From a virus: DNA of 34,073 bases. Under the pieces are notes generated by a model. That model did not search any database, was not told the DNA's origin, and saw nothing but the letters and a program-made list of their open reading frames with translations. A program made the position numbers and the translations under genes. The stretch covers positions 1 through 34,073 of the IMG/VR virus record IMGVR_UViG_3300025132_000014. One strand, given 5' to 3'. Positions 30,107-34,073 of this stretch are shown here, one piece after another (positions within the stretch are counted from its first letter, which is position 1; each line of letters begins with the position of its first letter).

Positions 30107-31691
30107 TAGCACCAACCATTCTTACTGCTTGTGCTGCTTGACCAACAGTAGCAACATCTTCTTGCTCCATCTGTCTTGCCATCTGTTCTTGTTGCATTGC
30201 TGCTCTTTCTTCTCTTTCTTCATCAATAGCTGATTGTGGCTTTAATACTTTTTTTGGAACCCCTAAAGATTCAGTTAGATAATTAACTAACCCATCTGGA
30301 TTGATATGGTCTCCTACTGGTAAACTTTGTGCTAATGGCATTAATATTTCTAATGCTCTAATAACTCCGTTTACTGAACTTGATTTTTGTGCTCTTGCAA
30401 GTGGAGATACATATTCTATATCTACATCAACACCTTGCAACACCTCTGGTGGAATTGATAACATTTCTGCTCGTAACATTAATGCAAACGCCCTGTCTAT
30501 CAAAGGTCTTAACATTTCATTCATCAACCTACCAAGAACAGGACCTATGACTCTCATTCTTTCTTCTTGTCTTTGTATAACTTCTGTAGCTGTCATGTTA
30601 GGTGTGGAACCACTTAACAACTGGTCAACAAAAAATGCTGCACGAATTGCTTGCCTTCTTTGTTCTTCCATCTGTAACCCAATCGGTATGTTAGCACCTG
30701 TGTTTAATGGCGTTATTGTATCTCTTGAACCAGACCTGTAAAAGTTTAGACCGCCTGGCTGCGTTCTGATAGGGAGGAGGAATCCATCATCAGGAACTAA
30801 TAGAGGTGGGTCTATCATTTTCTGTGCAGCTTGAATAATTGTTTTAGACATTAAATTTAACATTTTTACATCTGGCAACGCAACCATAGCAGGCGACCTA
30901 CCCATGACTTCCCCTGTTGCCTTGAGGAAGCGTGGAACCACATAAGGCAATTCCTGAAACCCACTTTCAGCAATTATCATTTTTGTTTCCATGCAAATAT
31001 ACATAGAAGCAAACGGCATGTTTTTATTATCTTTTTTACTTGGGTCTCTGTCTTTTCTTGGCATTACCGCATGTAAAATTGTAACTTCTTCATCTGGTTT
31101 TGTTTTAAATGTTCTTTGTATAAATGTTCCAACATTGTCTATCCCAAACCTTTGAACAGCTTGTCTTGCTGATAATTCATATTTTCTAAATACTGTATCT
31201 ACAATACCAAACTGGTCCTCTGCTACATAAAATTCAGATACGTGGCGTGTTGAAAACCTTAATGTATTGTTTTCCATTTCTACAAACATACATCCTGTGC
31301 CAAACACAACTAAATCTACATACATCTCATGCACTTCAGTTTCAAAGTTTGACATTGTAAAAGCACGCATCATTCGTTGAGAACTATCTTCTAACCATCT
31401 CTGCACTTCTTCATCTCTGCCAAGTTCTTCATCTTTCATTGTTAAATGAAACCAGGCACTTGCACCTGATGTAAGCATCCCATGCAATGAACTGGAAAGT
31501 AAATCTACTGATTGTAAAGCTGTGCCATCAAAGATAAGCTCCATTTTCTTTTCGCCACGACTTCTCTTTTTAACTATATCGGCTTTTCTTGGCAGCATAT
31601 AATCTGCAAGTTCCTGATAATGGTTGTTCCAATTATCTCGCTGACCCTCAATGTGTTGGAATCTAGCGACTATATCTTTTACATCCATCAT
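30096..31691 (-). CDS. Portal protein (T7 gp8-like head-tail connector)
   Basis: The 531-residue product forms the dodecameric portal at one vertex, through which DNA passes. It shows the gp8-family order: RDNWNNHYQELADYMLPRKA, FDGTALQSVDLLSSSLHGML, TSGASAWFHL, a central GEVMGRSPAMVALPDVKMLN and AIRAAFFVDQLLS followed by MTATEVIQRQEERMRVIG. The glutamine/glutamate-rich C-terminus (QQEQMARQMEQEDV) is a disordered or coiled-coil tail. It starts with tandem ATGs. Placement between TerL-side genes and scaffold is canonical. Confidence 0.95.
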   Translation of the reverse strand: MMDVKDIVARFQHIEGQRDNWNNHYQELADYMLPRKADIVKKRSRGEKKMELIFDGTALQSVDLLSSSLHGMLTSGASAWFHLTMKDEELGRDEEVQRWLEDSSQRMMRAFTMSNFETEVHEMYVDLVVFGTGCMFVEMENNTLRFSTRHVSEFYVAEDQFGIVDTVFRKYELSARQAVQRFGIDNVGTFIQRTFKTKPDEEVTILHAVMPRKDRDPSKKDNKNMPFASMYICMETKMIIAESGFQELPYVVPRFLKATGEVMGRSPAMVALPDVKMLNLMSKTIIQAAQKMIDPPLLVPDDGFLLPIRTQPGGLNFYRSGSRDTITPLNTGANIPIGLQMEEQRRQAIRAAFFVDQLLSGSTPNMTATEVIQRQEERMRVIGPVLGRLMNEMLRPLIDRAFALMLRAEMLSIPPEVLQGVDVDIEYVSPLARAQKSSSVNGVIRALEILMPLAQSLPVGDHINPDGLVNYLTESLGVPKKVLKPQSAIDEEREERAAMQQEQMARQMEQEDVATVGQAAQAVRMVGANEQ

Positions 31692-31695
31692 ATTC

Positions 31696-31917
31696 TTACC
31701 CTAATAAAGTTGGTGAACCGCCTGTGCTACTCATGCTAGTAGATGTTTCATCTAAATTACCAGCGACTATAGTGCTACCCCTACCTCTGCGTTTTTTTCT
31801 TTCTGTCGTTTCTGCTTCCTGTGCCAACGCTGTAGCTGTTTCATAATCTGTTTGTGTCGGCTCTGGTGGCGGTGGCGGTGGTGGCGGAACATAAACTTTA
31901 GGTTTTAAAAACGACAT
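31696..31917 (-). CDS. Polyproline head-region protein (73 aa)
   Basis: The N-terminus has a run of eight prolines after SFLKPKVYV, then an acidic helix (TDYETATALAQEAETTERKK) and a KRRGRGSTIVAG basic turn. Proteins of this form (MSFLKPK-V-PPP...) sit just upstream of the portal gene in many podoviruses from memory. Function unknown. The GRGSTIV segment is reminiscent of conserved ends in small connector proteins. Confidence 0.75.
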   Translation of the reverse strand: MSFLKPKVYVPPPPPPPPEPTQTDYETATALAQEAETTERKKRRGRGSTIVAGNLDETSTSMSSTGGSPTLLG

Positions 31918-31926
31918 TGTAAGCTC

Positions 31927-32262
31927 CTATGTAATAGCTTTTTCTGATTTAGGTCTTTGCACAACACCATAACCTTCTATTATTGTTCCTGCTTGACCTG
32001 ACCTTTTAGTTCTTCGTGTTGCATATCTTGTTGTGATTGTTTCATCATCTGGCACAACTTCAGGTGTTACTTCTGGTGTAACCTCTGGTGTTTCTGGAGA
32101 AGGAGCACCTCTGTCATACTTATCCATTCCTGTAACAGTATCAACTGTTTCTCTTGCTATTTTTTTTGTTGGCTTCTCTATTAATTCTTCAAACTGTTCG
32201 CCTATTGTTTTTTGAACAGCTCTACCTGCTCGTTTTATAAATCTTACTGGAGAACCACCCAT
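31927..32262 (-). CDS. Small head-region protein with TPEV repeats (111 aa)
   Basis: The 111-residue product has a basic amphipathic N-terminus (FIKRAGRAVQKTIGEQFEEL), then a proline/glutamate linker with tandem repeats of TPEV (three in a row, ending VVPDDE) and a basic C-terminus. The linker suggests two short binding motifs joined flexibly. It lies between the acyltransferase and polyproline genes. No family is recognised. Confidence 0.6.
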   Translation of the reverse strand: MGGSPVRFIKRAGRAVQKTIGEQFEELIEKPTKKIARETVDTVTGMDKYDRGAPSPETPEVTPEVTPEVVPDDETITTRYATRRTKRSGQAGTIIEGYGVVQRPKSEKAIT

Positions 32263-32263
32263 A

Positions 32264-32659
32264 TCATTTCCCTTTCCATTTATGCCAAGATATTTTTAAA
32301 TTATTAACTCTGAACCATAACGCTTTGTTATAACCTTTGTTATTTAATAAATACTTAAAATATTTAACACCTTTAAAGGTATAATCTTTTTTTGAAATAA
32401 AATCAATCATCCAAACATTTTTTCCTTGACTTTTATATCCTTCAATCGGAAACCTTTGTGTTTTTAAATATTCTTCTATTTGTGTTTCTGTTGGAAACCC
32501 CCATGTGCCAAACACAACTGGTTCATTATTTTCAGTTATAATACTATACTGGCTTAATTCTAATGGTGTTACAATACATCTGTCTATTTCTTCTGGACCC
32601 CAAGTTTTATGAATAGCACTTGTCTGCATTATTTTTAAAGCATCACGCAAATCTTTCAT
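32264..32659 (-). CDS. HlyC-like toxin-activating lysine acyltransferase
   Basis: The 131-residue product follows the RTX-toxin acyltransferase pattern. It has S-A-I-H-x-x-W at 14-20 (H17), a proline at 32, QY at 37-38, EPVVFGTW at 46-53 and WMID at 83-86 (D86). The spacing H17 to D86 is 69 residues, the same as catalytic H23 to D92 of HlyC. The second half of the family domain is shorter and basic (NLKISWHKWKGK). HlyC enzymes transfer fatty acids from acyl-ACP to lysines. Here the gene lies between terL and head genes, so a virion protein or host protein would be the target. It starts 4 bp into the terL end. Confidence 0.8.
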   Translation of the reverse strand: MKDLRDALKIMQTSAIHKTWGPEEIDRCIVTPLELSQYSIITENNEPVVFGTWGFPTETQIEEYLKTQRFPIEGYKSQGKNVWMIDFISKKDYTFKGVKYFKYLLNNKGYNKALWFRVNNLKISWHKWKGK

Positions 32660-33948
32660 TGCATTGCAAATGGATTATACTCATTAACGGCAACAGTTTG
32701 TGGTGCTTTTGTCATAGTCGTTCTGTTTTCTAAACCAACAGCTAAATAACGAAAAGCATCCGCAGCGTGGGATGTAAAATCATGTCTTGGTTGGTCTCTA
32801 AATATTTTTTTTCTTTCATCCCATTCTTGTCTGTATTGCCGTAGCATTTCCAAACCCTCTGAACATTTGTCTCTATCAAAATAACATTTAGGCAACATCA
32901 TTCTTGCAGCGTTAATACCATCTGCTATCTTCATTCTTGGAATAACCCTAAAACGAATACCTAAACTAAAAGCAGTCTCTAATCTTGATTTCCCTGAACC
33001 CAGTTCTCTAACTTCAATATCATGCGGTGCCAGATGGTCTCCCCAATGATAATCTTTTTTTCGCAATACTTCTGCATAATGGTCAAGTCCAACCCCACTA
33101 TTTTCATAATAGTCAATAACATTAACCGCACCTCCTCTATAAATTTGTGCAAACCAAATTGCCGTTGAATCATTTATTCCTAAATCCCAAGCTGTATGAA
33201 CTGGCAAAGCAGGGTCATATGGCACTCTTGTAATCTTTCCGTTATCTTCAGCATCTGCCAATAACTTCCCATAGTAAGCACCAATAATCGCTGCGGTAAA
33301 ACTACATTCATACTCTTGTTCAAACTGCTCTGGTGTCATCTGCAATCTTGCAGCGTCTAATTCCATTTCCTTAACATAACCAGTATCACTTGCTTTTGCT
33401 ATACGCCAATACCATTGGTCTGAACCTTCCTCACTTTGCTCTTTTGCCTGTTGCAGTATTTCAAAAAAATGATTATGACCTGCTGGTGTACCTAAAAATA
33501 TAGCTGCACCCTCTCTGTCCGATAGTGCTGGTCTTACAACCTCCCCCCATACTCTAGGGTTTTGCATGCCATACTCATCAAATACACATAAATCTAAATA
33601 AATACCTCTCAAAGCATCAGGGTTTTCTCCAGATAAAAGCATAATCCTTCCGCCATTAGGAAAATCAGCACGCAGTTCAGTTTCATTAAAGGTAACGCCA
33701 GGTATAACACCTGCATAATATTTTACATAATCCCAACTTATTCTTTTTGCTTGGGTAAAAGTAGGAGCTACTAACGCAACTCTTGGTCTTGGGAGTGGAC
33801 AAGTCAACGCATGTTTTATCATGTGATTAACAGCAAACACAGTTTTGCCAAATCTTCTGTGCATAACTAGCACATTCCAACGCTTGAGACTTTCGTGCAT
33901 CTCCGCCTGTAAGTCTCTTGGCTTATATGGAATCTTTACTTGAGCCAT
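32656..33948 (-). CDS. terL: Terminase large subunit
   Basis: The 430-residue product is the DNA-packaging motor ATPase and nuclease. An ATPase P-loop lies at 30-36 (HRRFGKT), a non-classical Walker A of the terminase kind; Walker B with catalytic glutamate is at 120-125 (LCVFDE). The nuclease part shows WDLGINDSTAIWF (D255, D260) and a late HAADAFRYLA acidic residue. Length is shorter than T7 gp19 (about 586) but usual for this marine group. The start overlaps terS. Confidence 0.95.
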   Translation of the reverse strand: MAQVKIPYKPRDLQAEMHESLKRWNVLVMHRRFGKTVFAVNHMIKHALTCPLPRPRVALVAPTFTQAKRISWDYVKYYAGVIPGVTFNETELRADFPNGGRIMLLSGENPDALRGIYLDLCVFDEYGMQNPRVWGEVVRPALSDREGAAIFLGTPAGHNHFFEILQQAKEQSEEGSDQWYWRIAKASDTGYVKEMELDAARLQMTPEQFEQEYECSFTAAIIGAYYGKLLADAEDNGKITRVPYDPALPVHTAWDLGINDSTAIWFAQIYRGGAVNVIDYYENSGVGLDHYAEVLRKKDYHWGDHLAPHDIEVRELGSGKSRLETAFSLGIRFRVIPRMKIADGINAARMMLPKCYFDRDKCSEGLEMLRQYRQEWDERKKIFRDQPRHDFTSHAADAFRYLAVGLENRTTMTKAPQTVAVNEYNPFAMQ

Positions 33949-34073
33949 CAGTTTCCCAAACTACTCTTAAAGTGCCATCACTTATCTCAACACCTGTTCT
34001 CTGTTTTGCTTCACCAAACCTATCAGGTAATACCTTCTGCACTTTCCACCTTACATGAGAAGCATAATCTCTT
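33923..34073 (-). CDS. terS: Terminase small subunit (C-terminal part, continues at base 347)
   Basis: This is the C-terminal end of the TerS frame that starts at 347 and crosses the artificial break. The last residues are ...VVWETDGSSKDSI followed by TAA. The stop lies inside the start of terL (ATG at 33948-33946), a tight overlap that would couple translation of the two packaging subunits. Confidence 0.8.
   Translation of the reverse strand, partial: RDYASHVRWKVQKVLPDRFGEAKQRTGVEISDGTLRVVWETDGSSKDSI
33975..34073. repeat. 99-bp terminal direct repeat, right copy
   Basis: Right-hand copy of the repeat at the start of the window. Both copies encode the same C-terminal part of TerS on the minus strand. 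Removing one copy gives a closed molecule of about 33,974 bp. Confidence 0.9.

Noticed and set aside
30301-30741. A 146-codon plus-strand ORF opposite the portal gene
   Set aside because: The portal protein is certain on the other strand; no ribosome-binding site or recognisable motif in the plus frame.
1-34073. tRNA genes, an integrase, and phage RNA or DNA polymerase
   Set aside because: I looked for them among the long frames and intergenic stretches and saw none. A tRNA scan and profile search would be needed to be certain.

Overview
The window is a complete circular phage genome. Bases 1-99 are repeated exactly at 33975-34073, and the small terminase gene reads without a break across that join, so the unique length is about 33,974 bp. 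The gene set is that of an AT-rich (roughly one-third GC by eye) T7-like podovirus: gp8-type portal, gp11/gp12-type tail tube proteins, internal virion proteins and a T7-type fibre N-terminus, but no phage RNA polymerase, DNA polymerase, helicase, primase or integrase. Base composition, many tiny overlapping genes and the recognisable small proteins (DUF6321, the lysine-rich 'GLYANIHAKRKR' protein, a DUF7483-type fibre) suggest a marine phage of an AT-rich alphaproteobacterium such as SAR11. The host assignment is inference.

Layout. (1) 350-3065, rightward: eight small, mostly unrecognised genes of very low GC, several preceded by GC-rich hairpins and a recurring leader (CATAACAACAAATAGGAG). 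The set includes a coiled-coil/HTH regulator and two membrane proteins. (2) 3066-3390: non-coding, with four iterated GCATGC-centred elements in two pairs around an AT-rich core (a candidate replication origin or partition/regulatory array), an intrinsic terminator and an orphan copy of the leader. (3) 3390-5576, leftward: DUF6378-like protein, small unknown, zinc ribbon, PD-(D/E)XK resolvase-like nuclease, C5-cytosine DNA methyltransferase and a Cro-like HTH. A second, apparently genuine protein is encoded in another frame inside the methyltransferase gene. (4) 5577-5655: divergent control region with a consensus -35 box and inverted repeats. (5) 5656-8094, rightward: recombination module with a RecB-like nuclease, winged-helix protein, coiled coil, ERF-type annealing protein and a protein with an SSB-like acidic tail. 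(6) 8091-33948, continuing through the join to 347, leftward: late genes. In transcription order from the terminase these are TerS, TerL, a HlyC-like lysine acyltransferase, two small head-region proteins, portal, Bbp19-like protein, scaffold, capsid, a possible decoration protein, tail tube A and B, a GNAT protein, three ejection proteins and a large polyvalent protein, two fibre proteins, and a dense membrane/lysis cluster ending in a T4-type lysozyme and two basic proteins.

How it may work together: with no polymerase of its own, the phage probably relies on host replication and transcription, adding an annealing/nuclease/SSB-like module and perhaps the iteron array. Two HTH regulators on opposite strands with palindromic control sites look like a genetic switch, although no integrase is present. 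The most unusual features are the overprinted gene in the methyltransferase, the HlyC-like acyltransferase beside the terminase, and the modular leader/hairpin array ending in the iteron region.
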